Source: Lachnospiraceae bacterium UBA6998 (lineage in GTDB: Bacteria; Bacillota; Clostridia; Lachnospirales; Lachnospiraceae). From it: a DNA stretch of 28,256 nucleotides. Location: NCBI GenBank assembly GCA_002448395.1, contig DJXS01000051.1:1866-30121 (forward strand), written 5' to 3'. Shown here piece after piece: positions 1-8,114 of the stretch. Below the pieces are notes generated by a model, which worked only from the letters and a program-made list of their open reading frames with translations, did not search any database and was not told where the DNA came from. The first letter of the stretch is position 1. Each line of letters starts with the position of its first letter. The position numbers and the translations under genes are program-made.

Positions 1-207
1 CTCGCGGGAGGAGCCGCAGCCGAAGTTCTTGCCTGCCACGATGATGTCGCCGGGCTTTATCTGTGCGGCCAGTTCAGGCCTGAGGGGCGAAAAGCCGTAG
101 GGAGCCATGTCCTTTACTGTCTTGAGTGCCAGGTACTCGGTGGGAATGATGATATCGGTGTCGATGTCGTCGCCGAGGAGCCAGACTTTACCTGTAAATT
201 GTTCCAT
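1..207 (-). CDS. Second LeuD-like dehydratase small subunit (partial, N-terminal 69 residues)
   Basis: The reading frame starts at an ATG (205-207 on the minus strand) behind an AGAGGA ribosome binding site and runs off the left edge. The visible N-terminus carries the small-subunit signatures of the aconitase swivel domain: a DIDTDIIIP segment and KPGDIIVAGKNFGCGSSRE, where the GCGSSRE loop is typical of LeuD-type proteins. It is clearly homologous to, but different from, the small subunit at 1558-2028 (roughly 40-50 percent identity by eye over the shared part). It lies 64 nt downstream of the large subunit and is probably in the same operon. It could be a second isopropylmalate isomerase small subunit, or the small subunit of a related hydro-lyase (for example a dimethylmalate- or homoaconitate-type enzyme) whose large subunit lies outside the window. 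The family is certain; the substrate is not. Confidence 0.85.
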   Translation of the reverse strand, partial: MEQFTGKVWLLGDDIDTDIIIPTEYLALKTVKDMAPYGFSPLRPELAAQIKPGDIIVAGKNFGCGSSRE

Positions 208-271
208 GATTATTCCTCTTTATAAATGACGGCGGCACAGCTGAGGCGGTGCCGCACTGCAAAAAATCGAT

Positions 272-1522
272 TTAATAGGTGTAAGGGGAGACGATCTCGC
301 CGGCAATAGCGGAAGCTGCGACAGTCGCGGCGCTTCCCAGATAGACGAAGGAGTTCTTGTCACCTGCGCGTCCCTTGAAGTTGCGGGTTCCCGTGCTGAT
401 CAGCACTTCGCCTGCGCCGATGACGCCCTGACAGCTCCCCCAGCAGACGCTGCAGTTGGGGTTCATGATCATGGCGCCGGCCTCCATGAAGATGTCGAGA
501 AGTCCCTCGCGGAGGGCCTGTCTGTAGACTTCCTGGCTTGCGGGAACGACGAGGAAGCGGACTTTGTCGGCTACCTTGTGCCCCTTGATGATCGAAGCGC
601 CCAGGCGAAGGTCTTCGATGCGGCCGTTGTTGCAGGAGCCGAGGAAGGCCTCATTGATATTTACACCCTTTACGTCGTCAACCGGTGCCAGATTGTCCAC
701 GAAGTGGGGCTTTGCGACCACAGGGACGATGGAAGAGAGGTCGATATCGAAGGTCTTTTCGAAGACAGCGTCGTCATCGCTCTTAAAGCAGGCCGCAGGC
801 TTTCTGCCGCCGTGCTCCTCAAGATAAGCGAGGGTGATGTCATCGACTTCCATGAGCGCTGTTTTGGCACCTGCCTCCACACAGAGGTTGCAGATGGAGA
901 TGCGGTCGCTCATGTTCAGGTTCTTCATGCCGTCGCCGACAAATTCCATGGCGTGATAGTTGGCGCCGTTGGCTCCGATCATGCCGATGATGGTAAGGAT
1001 CAGGTCACGTGCCGTAACGCGGTCAGCGAGCTTACCGGTGAGATTGAAGCGAAGCGTCTCGGGGACCATTACCCAGGAGCCGCCCGTCACCATACCGTAG
1101 AGATAATCCGTGCATCCGACGCCTGTTCCGAAGGCGCCGAGAGCGCCGTAAGCACATGTGTGGCTGTCCGCTCCGAAGATGAGCTGGCCGGGTACCACAT
1201 GTTTCTCGCACATGATCTGGTGACATACGCCTTCTCCTTCGTAGAAGGTTATGCTGTTATCTCTGGCAAAATCGCGCATCTTCTTCTGTGAAGCCGCCGT
1301 CTTGGGGCTGTCGCAGGGGACATTGTGGTCGACGATCCAGACGAGTTTTTCCTTGTCCGCGATCCGGGGATTACGGAGTTTATTGTACATATCGATGGTG
1401 AGATGAGTTGTTCCGTCGTTGCTCATAAGGTAGTCGAGCGTGACGGTGTGGATCTCACCGGCCTTGACGGCTGTGACGCCTGCGGCGCGGGCGATGATCT
1501 TTTCAGCGATTGTCATTCCCAT
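272..1522 (-). CDS. leuC: LeuC-like aconitase-family dehydratase large subunit
   Basis: A 416-residue hydro-lyase large subunit of the LeuC/homoaconitase type, which binds a [4Fe-4S] cluster and isomerises a hydroxy-acid such as isopropylmalate. Cluster ligands are visible: Cys297 in GSCNNGR, and Cys357 and Cys360 in NPNCSVC. Other family segments are VDHNVP (64-69) and GADSHTCAYGALGAFGTGVG (117-136). The start chosen is the ATG at 1520-1522, because GGAGG lies 8 nt upstream; an in-frame ATG 39 nt further up lacks such a site. The gene follows the 1558-2028 small subunit with a 35-nt gap and precedes a second small subunit. The segment after the cluster reads CSVCWGSCQG rather than the more usual CGPCLG form, so the substrate need not be isopropylmalate. 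The symbol is used in the family sense. Confidence 0.85.
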   Translation of the reverse strand: MGMTIAEKIIARAAGVTAVKAGEIHTVTLDYLMSNDGTTHLTIDMYNKLRNPRIADKEKLVWIVDHNVPCDSPKTAASQKKMRDFARDNSITFYEGEGVCHQIMCEKHVVPGQLIFGADSHTCAYGALGAFGTGVGCTDYLYGMVTGGSWVMVPETLRFNLTGKLADRVTARDLILTIIGMIGANGANYHAMEFVGDGMKNLNMSDRISICNLCVEAGAKTALMEVDDITLAYLEEHGGRKPAACFKSDDDAVFEKTFDIDLSSIVPVVAKPHFVDNLAPVDDVKGVNINEAFLGSCNNGRIEDLRLGASIIKGHKVADKVRFLVVPASQEVYRQALREGLLDIFMEAGAMIMNPNCSVCWGSCQGVIGAGEVLISTGTRNFKGRAGDKNSFVYLGSAATVAASAIAGEIVSPYTY

Positions 1523-1557
1523 AGTGGTTTCCTCCATACCGAATATTACCGGGGTGA

Positions 1558-2028
1558 TCACATTTCATCCAAAGAACTGATCAGGCCGCCCTGGTCAAGG
1601 ATCTTCTGAAGATGAACGGGGAGCCTGGTGCAGGAGAAGGTCTGATCCCCGAAGGTCACGATGCCTTTCTCCATATCCAGCTCAATCTCGTCGCCTGTCC
1701 TGACTGCGTCATAGAGGCCGTCGCAGACAATGGCGGGAAGGCCGATATTGATGGAATTTCTGTAGAAGATCCTGGCGAAGGAAGGCGCCAGAACGGCACG
1801 AACGCCCAGTGCCTTGAGGACAGCGGGGGCCTGTTCGCGGGAAGAGCCGCAGCCGAAATTGCTGTCCGCGACGACATAATCGCCGGGCTTTACATCAGAT
1901 GCGAAATTTGCATCCAGAGATTCGAATGTGTGAGCTTTCATTTCATCCACAGTAGGATAGAGAAGATACTGGGAAGCGATGATCTGATCGGTGTCCACAT
2001 CTTTGTTAAAACGGAATACTTTACCCAT
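1558..2028 (-). CDS. leuD: LeuD-like dehydratase small subunit
   Basis: A 156-residue small (swivel) subunit of an aconitase-superfamily dehydratase, a typical length for the short clostridial and archaeal-type LeuD. It shows DVDTDQIIASQYLLYP near the N-terminus, KPGDYVVADSNFGCGSSREQAP with the characteristic GCGSSRE loop at about 60-66, and the conserved SFARIFYRNSINIGLP segment at about 103-118 that contributes to substrate recognition. The ATG at 2026-2028 is preceded by GGAGCG about 8 nt upstream. It is the first gene of the minus-strand operon and should pair with the large subunit that follows. The 3-isopropylmalate isomerase role in leucine synthesis is the default assignment; a related hydroxy-acid dehydratase is possible, since no leuA or leuB is in view. 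Confidence 0.85.
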   Translation of the reverse strand: MGKVFRFNKDVDTDQIIASQYLLYPTVDEMKAHTFESLDANFASDVKPGDYVVADSNFGCGSSREQAPAVLKALGVRAVLAPSFARIFYRNSINIGLPAIVCDGLYDAVRTGDEIELDMEKGIVTFGDQTFSCTRLPVHLQKILDQGGLISSLDEM

Positions 2029-2064
2029 AGAAGCGCTCCTTTTCGTATATTTGTGCGTTGTTTT

Positions 2065-2093
2065 ATATTAACACATTACGGAAGCGTTGGGAA
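2065..2093 (-). promoter_or_regulatory. Candidate promoter for the leuD-leuC operon
   Basis: On the minus strand a TTCCCA -35-like hexamer (2088-2093) is separated by 17 nt from a TAATAT -10-like hexamer (2065-2070), each matching 4 of 6 consensus bases. It lies about 37 nt upstream of the small-subunit ATG. No T-box or leader-peptide structure is evident in this short region. Confidence 0.35.
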
Positions 2094-2142
2094 CTTTGGA
2101 ACTGCCGGTGCCGGGTTGTATTGATTCGGGAGACAGTGGTAT

Positions 2143-2171
2143 TTGTCAAAGGATTGCCGCGGATGTATAAT
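2143..2171 (+). promoter_or_regulatory. SigA-type promoter for ruvAB-zapA-U32
   Basis: TTGTCA (2143-2148), a 17-nt spacer and a perfect TATAAT (2166-2171) lie 37 nt upstream of the ruvA start. Spacing and hexamers fit a strong housekeeping promoter. It diverges from the minus-strand dehydratase operon. Confidence 0.75.
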
Positions 2172-2208
2172 GAAATTTACATTACTTGCTTCAAGGAGCG
2201 TGTTTTTA

Positions 2209-2877
2209 ATGATTGCATTTTTAAGAGGGTATGTCGCAGCTCTGTATGAGGGGACTGCGGTAATAGATGTCGGAGGTATCGGATACGAGGTGCGGGTTGC
2301 CGGCGAGACGGTTCAGAGGCTGGCTGCCGCAGGGCGCGATGAGGAAGTCCTGGTCTACACTTATACTTACCTGCGGGAGGACCAGATCGCGCTGTACGGG
2401 TTTATGTCCAGAGAAGACCTGGAACTCTTTAAGCTCCTGATCACGGTGAGCGGGATCGGTCCTAAGGGCGGACTTGCGCTTCTGAGTGTGGGAACTGCGG
2501 ACGATCTGCGCTTCGCGATCATGACCGGAGATTCCAAGATGATCTCAAGGGCACCGGGCATCGGCAAGAAGACTGCTGAGAGGGTGATCATTGACCTCAG
2601 GGACAAGGTGTCGGGCATGCGCGACGCGGAAATGCTCGCTATAGCGGCAGGAAATGCGGGAATTTCGGGAGCAGGCGGATTTGACGCGGGAGCAGCCGGC
2701 TCTGTCAGCGGACAGGACAGCGCCTCTGAGGAAGCCATAGAAGCCCTCACTGCACTCGGTTACTCCAGAGCAGAGGCAGCCAAGGCAGTCCGCGCCTGCA
2801 AAGAGGACGCGCAGAAGGAGCAGAAGGAACTGGCCGATACGGAGAGCATCCTCAAGGCTGCGCTGCGCTATCTGTAA
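2209..2877 (+). CDS. ruvA: Holliday junction branch migration protein RuvA
   Basis: A 222-residue RuvA. It binds four-way DNA junctions as a tetramer and loads the RuvB motor during recombinational repair. The N-terminal OB fold (MIAFLRGYVAALYEG onward), two helix-hairpin-helix motifs (SGIGPKGGLALL near 81-92 and APGIGKKTAERV near 115-126) and the C-terminal RuvB-binding domain (about 173-222, EAIEALTALGYSRAEA) are all visible. The ATG at 2209 is chosen because AAGGAG lies 9 nt upstream and the known RuvA N-terminus begins there; a longer in-frame extension upstream overlaps the promoter. The linker before domain III is Gly/Ala/Ser-rich and somewhat long (about 146-172), which explains the slightly larger size than the usual 200 residues. 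It precedes ruvB by 51 nt. Confidence 0.96.
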   Translation: MIAFLRGYVAALYEGTAVIDVGGIGYEVRVAGETVQRLAAAGRDEEVLVYTYTYLREDQIALYGFMSREDLELFKLLITVSGIGPKGGLALLSVGTADDLRFAIMTGDSKMISRAPGIGKKTAERVIIDLRDKVSGMRDAEMLAIAAGNAGISGAGGFDAGAAGSVSGQDSASEEAIEALTALGYSRAEAAKAVRACKEDAQKEQKELADTESILKAALRYL

Positions 2878-2928
2878 ACGGATACACCCGGCGGGAAAGA
2901 TCAAGGAGCGGAATTCGGATATAAGCTT

Positions 2929-3930
2929 ATGCAGAGAAGAACGATAGAAACCAATTTTACGGAAGAAGACAGCCGAATTGAGGGTACTCTGAGGCCTCAG
3001 CGGCTCAGTGAATATATAGGACAGAGCAAGATCAAGGAGAGCCTCGGGATCTCCATCGCGGCGGCCAAACAGAGGGGAGAGCCTTTGGACCACCTGCTCT
3101 TTTACGGTCCTCCCGGACTTGGCAAGACGACGATCTCGGGGATCATTGCCAATGAGATGGGAGTGAACATCAGAGTCACCAGCGGACCCGCGATCGAGAA
3201 GCCGGGCGAAATGGCGGCGATCCTCAATGGCCTTAAGGAGAACGACATCCTGTTCGTCGACGAGATCCACCGCCTCAACAAGCAGGTGGAAGAGGTGCTG
3301 TATCCGGCCATGGAAGATTTTGCCATCGATATCCTGATCGGTAAGGGCGCGACGGCCAAGTCCATCCGACTGGAGCTGCCCAGATTTACGCTGATAGGCG
3401 CGACGACGAGGGCGGGACTGCTCTCGGCCCCTTTAAGAGACAGGTTCGGAGAGATCCACAGGCTGGAATTCTATAATACCGGGGAACTCAAACAGATCGT
3501 TAAGGCCAGCGCGAAGAAGCTGCGGGTGCCCATTGACGACGAGGGCGCCCTGGAACTGGCCCGCAGGAGCCGCGGCACGCCGAGACTGGCCAACAGGATC
3601 CTTAAGCGTGTCAGGGATTACGCCCAGGTCAGATACGACGGAAAGATCACACTTGATATCGCGCGCACGGCGCTGGATCTTATGGATGTGGACCGTATGG
3701 GACTGGACAGGGCGGACAGGAATTTCCTCTATACCCTGATCGAGAAGTTCGGGGGAGGACCGGCAGGCCTGGATACGCTGGCCGCAGCCATCGGGGAGGA
3801 TTCCGGGACCCTGGAAGACCTGGTGGAACCTTACCTTCTTCAGAACGGGCTGATCAACAGGACGCCCAGAGGAAGGGTCGCAACGCGGGAGGCCTATACA
3901 CATCTTGGATTCCCGTACATGGAGGACTAA
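2929..3930 (+). CDS. ruvB: Holliday junction branch migration ATPase RuvB
   Basis: A 333-residue AAA+ helicase motor that drives branch migration with RuvA. Walker [10 protein letters not shown] is at 60-68, Walker B DEIH at 111-114, sensor 1 GATT at 157-160 and the LRDRFG arginine-finger segment at 169-174. The C-terminal winged helix spans roughly 255-333 with a conserved RTPRGR near 311-316. The length is normal. The N-terminus [19 protein letters not shown] matches the usual RuvB start, but the only good Shine-Dalgarno-like sequence (AAGGAGCGG around 2903-2911) is about 20 nt from the ATG, farther than normal, so initiation may depend on readthrough from ruvA. zapA follows after 6 nt. Confidence 0.97.
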   Translation: MQRRTIETNFTEEDSRIEGTLRPQRLSEYIGQSKIKESLGISIAAAKQRGEPLDHLLFYGPPGLGKTTISGIIANEMGVNIRVTSGPAIEKPGEMAAILNGLKENDILFVDEIHRLNKQVEEVLYPAMEDFAIDILIGKGATAKSIRLELPRFTLIGATTRAGLLSAPLRDRFGEIHRLEFYNTGELKQIVKASAKKLRVPIDDEGALELARRSRGTPRLANRILKRVRDYAQVRYDGKITLDIARTALDLMDVDRMGLDRADRNFLYTLIEKFGGGPAGLDTLAAAIGEDSGTLEDLVEPYLLQNGLINRTPRGRVATREAYTHLGFPYMED

Positions 3931-3936
3931 GACGGT

Positions 3937-4269
3937 ATGAATGAAAAGACTGATGCACAGGTAGTGATCGGAGGCAGAACTTACACCCTCAGCGGATATG
4001 AGAGCGAGGAGTATCTTCTGAGAGTAGCCGAGTATCTCAATGGTAAGATCGACGAGCTCAGGGCCGACCCGGATTACGGGAAACTGCCGGTGGATATGAG
4101 ACAGCTCCTTCTCAATCTCAATATCGCGGACGACTATTTCAAAGCCGTCGCGAAAAATGAGGAGCTGCAAGGCCTTGTTGACAAAAAAGAGAATGATCTC
4201 TATGATATCAAACACGAACTCGTGGCAGCGCAGATGAAGCTTCAGAGCGCTGAGAAGAAGAAAAAATAG
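3937..4269 (+). CDS. zapA: Cell division protein ZapA
   Basis: A 110-residue ZapA-like protein, which bundles FtsZ filaments at the division ring. The N-terminal segment AQVVIGGRTYTLSGYESEEY with the following VAEYLNGKIDEL is the conserved ZapA head. The rest is predicted helix and coiled coil (about 45-110), ending in a lysine run. It starts 6 nt after the ruvB stop, with GGAGG lying inside the ruvB end, so it is probably translationally coupled. The position between ruvB and a U32 protein is common in clostridia. The family assignment rests on the N-terminal motif and context; the protein is short and sequence conservation in this family is low. Confidence 0.8.
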   Translation: MNEKTDAQVVIGGRTYTLSGYESEEYLLRVAEYLNGKIDELRADPDYGKLPVDMRQLLLNLNIADDYFKAVAKNEELQGLVDKKENDLYDIKHELVAAQMKLQSAEKKKK

Positions 4270-4281
4270 GAGACAGATCCA

Positions 4282-6543
4282 ATGACGAGCGGCAGGACGA
4301 AACTTCCTGAACTGCTGGCGCCTGCCGGCAGCAGGAAAGCATTTCTTGGCGCGCTGAAGGCCGGCGCGGACGCGGTCTATCTGGGCGGAGAGAAATTCGG
4401 CGCCAGAGCGTATGCGGAGAACTTTACACAGGAAGATATCATAAGATCGATCCGGGAAGCCCATATTTTCGGCAGGAAGGTGTACCTCACACTGAATGTC
4501 CTGACCAAGGAGAGCGAGCTTGAGGAGACGGTGGATTTTGCCATAAAGCTGTACAGAGAGGGGCTGGACGGCGTGATCGTACAGGACCTGGGAGTCCTTA
4601 AGGTGCTCCATGAGCGCTGTCCCGGACTGGAACTGCATGCCTCCACGCAGCTGTCCTCATCAGCGCCGGAATCGGTGCGCTTTCTCAAGGAACTCGGAGT
4701 CCGCAGGGTCGTACCGGCCAGGGAACTCTCCCTGGAGGAGATCAGGACCATTAAGCGGGAAGAGCCGGTGGAAGTGGAAAGCTTTATTCACGGCGCCATG
4801 TGCTATTCCTATTCGGGGCGCTGCCTGCTCTCAAGCTTTCTGGGCGGAAGGAGCGGCAACCGGGGAAGATGCGCGGGAACATGCCGGCTTCCTTACAGGA
4901 TCCTGGACGAGGAGGGCAGGGAAGCCGGCCTCGGGAAGGGCAAAGAGCACTATCCGCTTTCTATGAGAGACCTCTGTGTTTTGGAAATCCTCCCCGACCT
5001 CATTGACGCGGGGATCGATTCTTTCAAAATAGAGGGCAGAATGAAGAGCCCCCACTATGCGGCGGGGGTAACCGCGCTCTACAGAAAGTATATTGACTAC
5101 TACCTGGAGTGGGACGCGGCAGGACGGAAAAAACCGTGGAAGATCGAAGCGGAGGACATGAGGAGACTGAAATCCCTGTATCTTCGCGCCGACCTGAGCA
5201 CGGGCTATTATTATAAGAGAAACGGAAAAGAACTGCTGACCATCACAAAGCCCGGTTACGCCGGGACCGATGACGGGCTCCTTGAGGAGATCGAAGAGAA
5301 ATACCTCAGAGAGACCGCCAAAAGACCGCTCCTCGGCAGTGCGGTCTTCAGGCCGGGAGAAGCGGCGAGGATCACTGTGACGGCTCCTCCCCTTAATGGC
5401 AGCGAAGCGGCTGTTACGGCAGAGGTGACGGGAGAGATCGTCCAAACCGCCGACAAACGCCCGATGCAGGCGCAGGAGATCGAGAGGCGTCTGAGAAAGA
5501 CCGGGGATTCTCTCTTTGAATTTGACACGCTGGAAGTGGAGGTGGAAGGGAATGTTTTTCTCCCTGTCGCTTCCCTGAACGCGCTCAGACGGGACGCGCT
5601 GGGAGCGCTGGAGGAGAAGATCCTCGAAAGCACAGCTAAGCCGGTAGGAACCGAATTTGTCACAGAAACCGCTTTTACGGGCGCCGATAAGCAAAGTGCG
5701 GATGTTTCAGAACGCAAAGCGGACGGAACAGAACCCGATACAGACCGGAGAAATCCGGAAGTGTGGGCCCAGGTCACAACTGCCGGGCAGTTCAGGGCCG
5801 CCTTAAGATGCGGGATTCAGAACATAATTGTGGAAGAAACTCCACAGATCATGGAGATCCTTACGCAGGAGGAGCGGGCGCAGTGCCTGATCGCCTTGCC
5901 CCACGTATGCCGTACCGGCAGCAGGGACAGAGTAAGGAAACTCGCCGGAATGGGATTTCGCGGCGTGATGGCAAGAAATCCCGAGGAGATCGATATTTTG
6001 CGGCAGATCCGCTATGAGGGGCTTGTCGTCGGCGACGGTTCTCTGTATCAGTGGAACACGGAAGCAAGGGATCTTCTCCTCAAAGACTGCGATAAACTCA
6101 GCCTTGGCTGGGAGCTTTCCTCAAGGGACATGATCCCTCTCATGAAAGATGCCGCAGACCGGCAGCTTCTGCAGGTATACGGCAGGATCCCGATGATGGT
6201 CACCGCCGGATGCGTGAAGAAAACGGCCGGAATGTGCAGCCACAGGGAGCAGGGATTCTTTGCCCTCGAGGACCGCAAGGGAATGCGCTTCCCGGTCCGC
6301 TGCATCTGCGGACACTGCTGCAACGTGATCTATAACAGCCTTCCGCTTTCCCTGCACAGTTTTGTGAAAAAAGGGGATCCGGTGATCAGCGAAGCCTCAG
6401 GGTGGATCTGCGCGTTCACGACGGAAAGCGGCTCCGAGACGGAGGAGATCCTTCGCTGGTACCGTTCGGGAGGCGAAGATACGGATGCGCAGCAGGTATT
6501 TGGGGAATACACTACCGGTCATTACCGCAAGAGCGCTCTCTGA
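4282..6543 (+). CDS. U32 peptidase-family protein with DUF3656-type C-terminus
   Basis: A 753-residue member of the U32 family. Despite the peptidase name, characterised relatives (RlhA, TrhP) act in prephenate-dependent hydroxylation of rRNA or tRNA; that role is known for the family and not shown here. The N-terminal TIM-barrel-like part begins ELLAPAGSRKAFLGALKAGADAVYLGG (about 10-36). The signature FIHGAMCYSYSGRC (168-181), followed by SGNRGRCAGTCR (191-202), holds Cys174, Cys181, Cys197 and Cys201, consistent with a metal or Fe-S site. DSFKIEGRMKSP is the second conserved block. The long C-terminal half (about 380-753) includes the DUF3656-like region and another cysteine cluster, CICGHCC, near the end. 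The full length is typical of clostridial members. The start ATG follows GGAGA, 12 nt after zapA. Confidence 0.9.
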   Translation: MTSGRTKLPELLAPAGSRKAFLGALKAGADAVYLGGEKFGARAYAENFTQEDIIRSIREAHIFGRKVYLTLNVLTKESELEETVDFAIKLYREGLDGVIVQDLGVLKVLHERCPGLELHASTQLSSSAPESVRFLKELGVRRVVPARELSLEEIRTIKREEPVEVESFIHGAMCYSYSGRCLLSSFLGGRSGNRGRCAGTCRLPYRILDEEGREAGLGKGKEHYPLSMRDLCVLEILPDLIDAGIDSFKIEGRMKSPHYAAGVTALYRKYIDYYLEWDAAGRKKPWKIEAEDMRRLKSLYLRADLSTGYYYKRNGKELLTITKPGYAGTDDGLLEEIEEKYLRETAKRPLLGSAVFRPGEAARITVTAPPLNGSEAAVTAEVTGEIVQTADKRPMQAQEIERRLRKTGDSLFEFDTLEVEVEGNVFLPVASLNALRRDALGALEEKILESTAKPVGTEFVTETAFTGADKQSADVSERKADGTEPDTDRRNPEVWAQVTTAGQFRAALRCGIQNIIVEETPQIMEILTQEERAQCLIALPHVCRTGSRDRVRKLAGMGFRGVMARNPEEIDILRQIRYEGLVVGDGSLYQWNTEARDLLLKDCDKLSLGWELSSRDMIPLMKDAADRQLLQVYGRIPMMVTAGCVKKTAGMCSHREQGFFALEDRKGMRFPVRCICGHCCNVIYNSLPLSLHSFVKKGDPVISEASGWICAFTTESGSETEEILRWYRSGGEDTDAQQVFGEYTTGHYRKSAL

Positions 6544-6594
6544 TGACGGCTCATTACTATAGTACGGATTTCACTGTTTAAAGGAGGTGAAGAA

Positions 6595-8100
6595 ATGCAG
6601 GCCTACGCAGTTTCATACAGTAAATATATGATCGCGGCCTCCATGGTTCTTTACACATTTCTCGCCTATGTGGCTCTGCCTTCGGGAAAAGACGTGCGGC
6701 GCACCTGCGAGACTCTGCAGAGGCTGTGCCTCGGAGTCTTTACGATCAACGCCTATCTCACAATGGCGATCCTTGCCGGAGACGAGTATATCTTTACATT
6801 CGGCATCCTGCAGCTTTTGATCGTCCTTGGGGCATCTCTGCTCTACAGGACTCTCTATAAAAGCGCCAATATGCTCATGATCAACAATATCATGATGCTC
6901 CTGAGCATCGGACTGGTCATGATCACAAGGATCAACCAGGCCAAGGCGCAGAAACAGCTTCTGATCTCGCTTGCCGGCATGGTATTTCTCATGGTGATCC
7001 CGCTCCTGCGCAGCAGGTTCGACTCTCTGCGTAAAGGAACTTATTTCTACGGGATCCTGGGGATCGCGTCGCTGGGCGCGGTACTGCTGCTAGGCGCGAT
7101 CACGAACGGCTCCAAGATCAGCTTCACTATTGCCGGAATGACCTTCCAGCCCAGTGAATTTGTCAAAATATTGTTTATTCTCTTCATGGCAAGCGCCATG
7201 TGCGAGGAGAACAGCAAGTCTCACATCGCGATCCTTACGGCCGCGGCTCTGGCCCATGTGGGGATCCTGGTGCTGTCAAGAGACCTGGGCAGCGCGCTGA
7301 TCTTCTTTGTGATCTATCTGACACTGCTTTTTCTGTCGACCGGAAACTGGAATATTCTGGCAGGCGGACTCTTGCTGGGAATGATCACAGCTGTGATATG
7401 CTTCTTCCTGTTTTCACACGTAAGAGTAAGGGTGCAGGTATTTCTGGATCCCTGGACCAGTATTGACGGAAACGGCTATCAGATCACGCAGGCCCTGTTC
7501 GCTCTTAGTTTCGGAGGACTGTTCGGAGCGGGACTCATGCAGGGAATGCCCTCCAGTATTCCTTTCGTGGAATCTGACTTCATTTTCGCAGCGATCGTGG
7601 AAGAGATGGGCATCCTGTTCGGCATCTGCCTGATCCTTCTGTGCCTCAATATTTTTACGGATTTCCTTCTGCTTGCGGGAAGTTATTCCAACAAATTCTA
7701 CAGGCTCTACATTTTTGGGACTGCTATCGCCTTTATTTTCCAGGCTTTTCTGACGATCGGCGGGGAAGTGAAGTTCATTCCCCTGACCGGTGTGACACTG
7801 CCGCTTGTGAGCTACGGAGGAAGTTCGGTGCTCGCAACCTTTATCATGTTCGGCATTGTGGGGGCGATCTTCCTTCTGCAGGAGGAGCGGCTCGAGAGAT
7901 TCCGCCAGCGTTACGAGTCGGAACACAGCGCGGACAGGAGCAGGCTTTACGAGGACGCAGCCAGAGCGAAGGAATCGGGCGGATATCGCAACGACAACGG
8001 TCAGGGAAGCGCGGATCAGGATTTCTACAAGGATTTCAAAGGAGTTCCCATCTATGATCCGAGCAAGGATTATGAGAATATGAACCGTTTTGACGTCTGA
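6595..8100 (+). CDS. SEDS-family peptidoglycan glycosyltransferase (RodA/FtsW type)
   Basis: A 501-residue polytopic membrane protein of the SEDS family, which polymerises lipid II into glycan strands together with a class B PBP. Family landmarks are FQPSEFVKILF (184-194), the extracellular-loop segment FLDPWTSIDGNGYQITQALFA with the conserved Asp291, the GGLFGAGL motif (307-314), and PLTGVTLPLVSYGGSS (396-411) before the last helix. An N-terminal stretch with several extra hydrophobic segments (1-90) precedes the core, and a hydrophilic tail of about 70 residues follows it. A strong ribosome binding site, AAAGGAGGTG, lies 6 nt upstream. The downstream PBP gene suggests a RodA/PbpA-like functional pair; whether it serves elongation, division or sporulation cannot be told from sequence. 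Confidence 0.93.
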   Translation: MQAYAVSYSKYMIAASMVLYTFLAYVALPSGKDVRRTCETLQRLCLGVFTINAYLTMAILAGDEYIFTFGILQLLIVLGASLLYRTLYKSANMLMINNIMMLLSIGLVMITRINQAKAQKQLLISLAGMVFLMVIPLLRSRFDSLRKGTYFYGILGIASLGAVLLLGAITNGSKISFTIAGMTFQPSEFVKILFILFMASAMCEENSKSHIAILTAAALAHVGILVLSRDLGSALIFFVIYLTLLFLSTGNWNILAGGLLLGMITAVICFFLFSHVRVRVQVFLDPWTSIDGNGYQITQALFALSFGGLFGAGLMQGMPSSIPFVESDFIFAAIVEEMGILFGICLILLCLNIFTDFLLLAGSYSNKFYRLYIFGTAIAFIFQAFLTIGGEVKFIPLTGVTLPLVSYGGSSVLATFIMFGIVGAIFLLQEERLERFRQRYESEHSADRSRLYEDAARAKESGGYRNDNGQGSADQDFYKDFKGVPIYDPSKDYENMNRFDV

Positions 8101-8114
8101 CAGAGGGTCTTATA

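Noticed and set aside
3433..4638. Open frame of 401 residues antisense to ruvB, zapA and the U32 gene
   Set aside because: It runs opposite three well-supported genes and its composition is that of a shadow frame. No start signal was seen.
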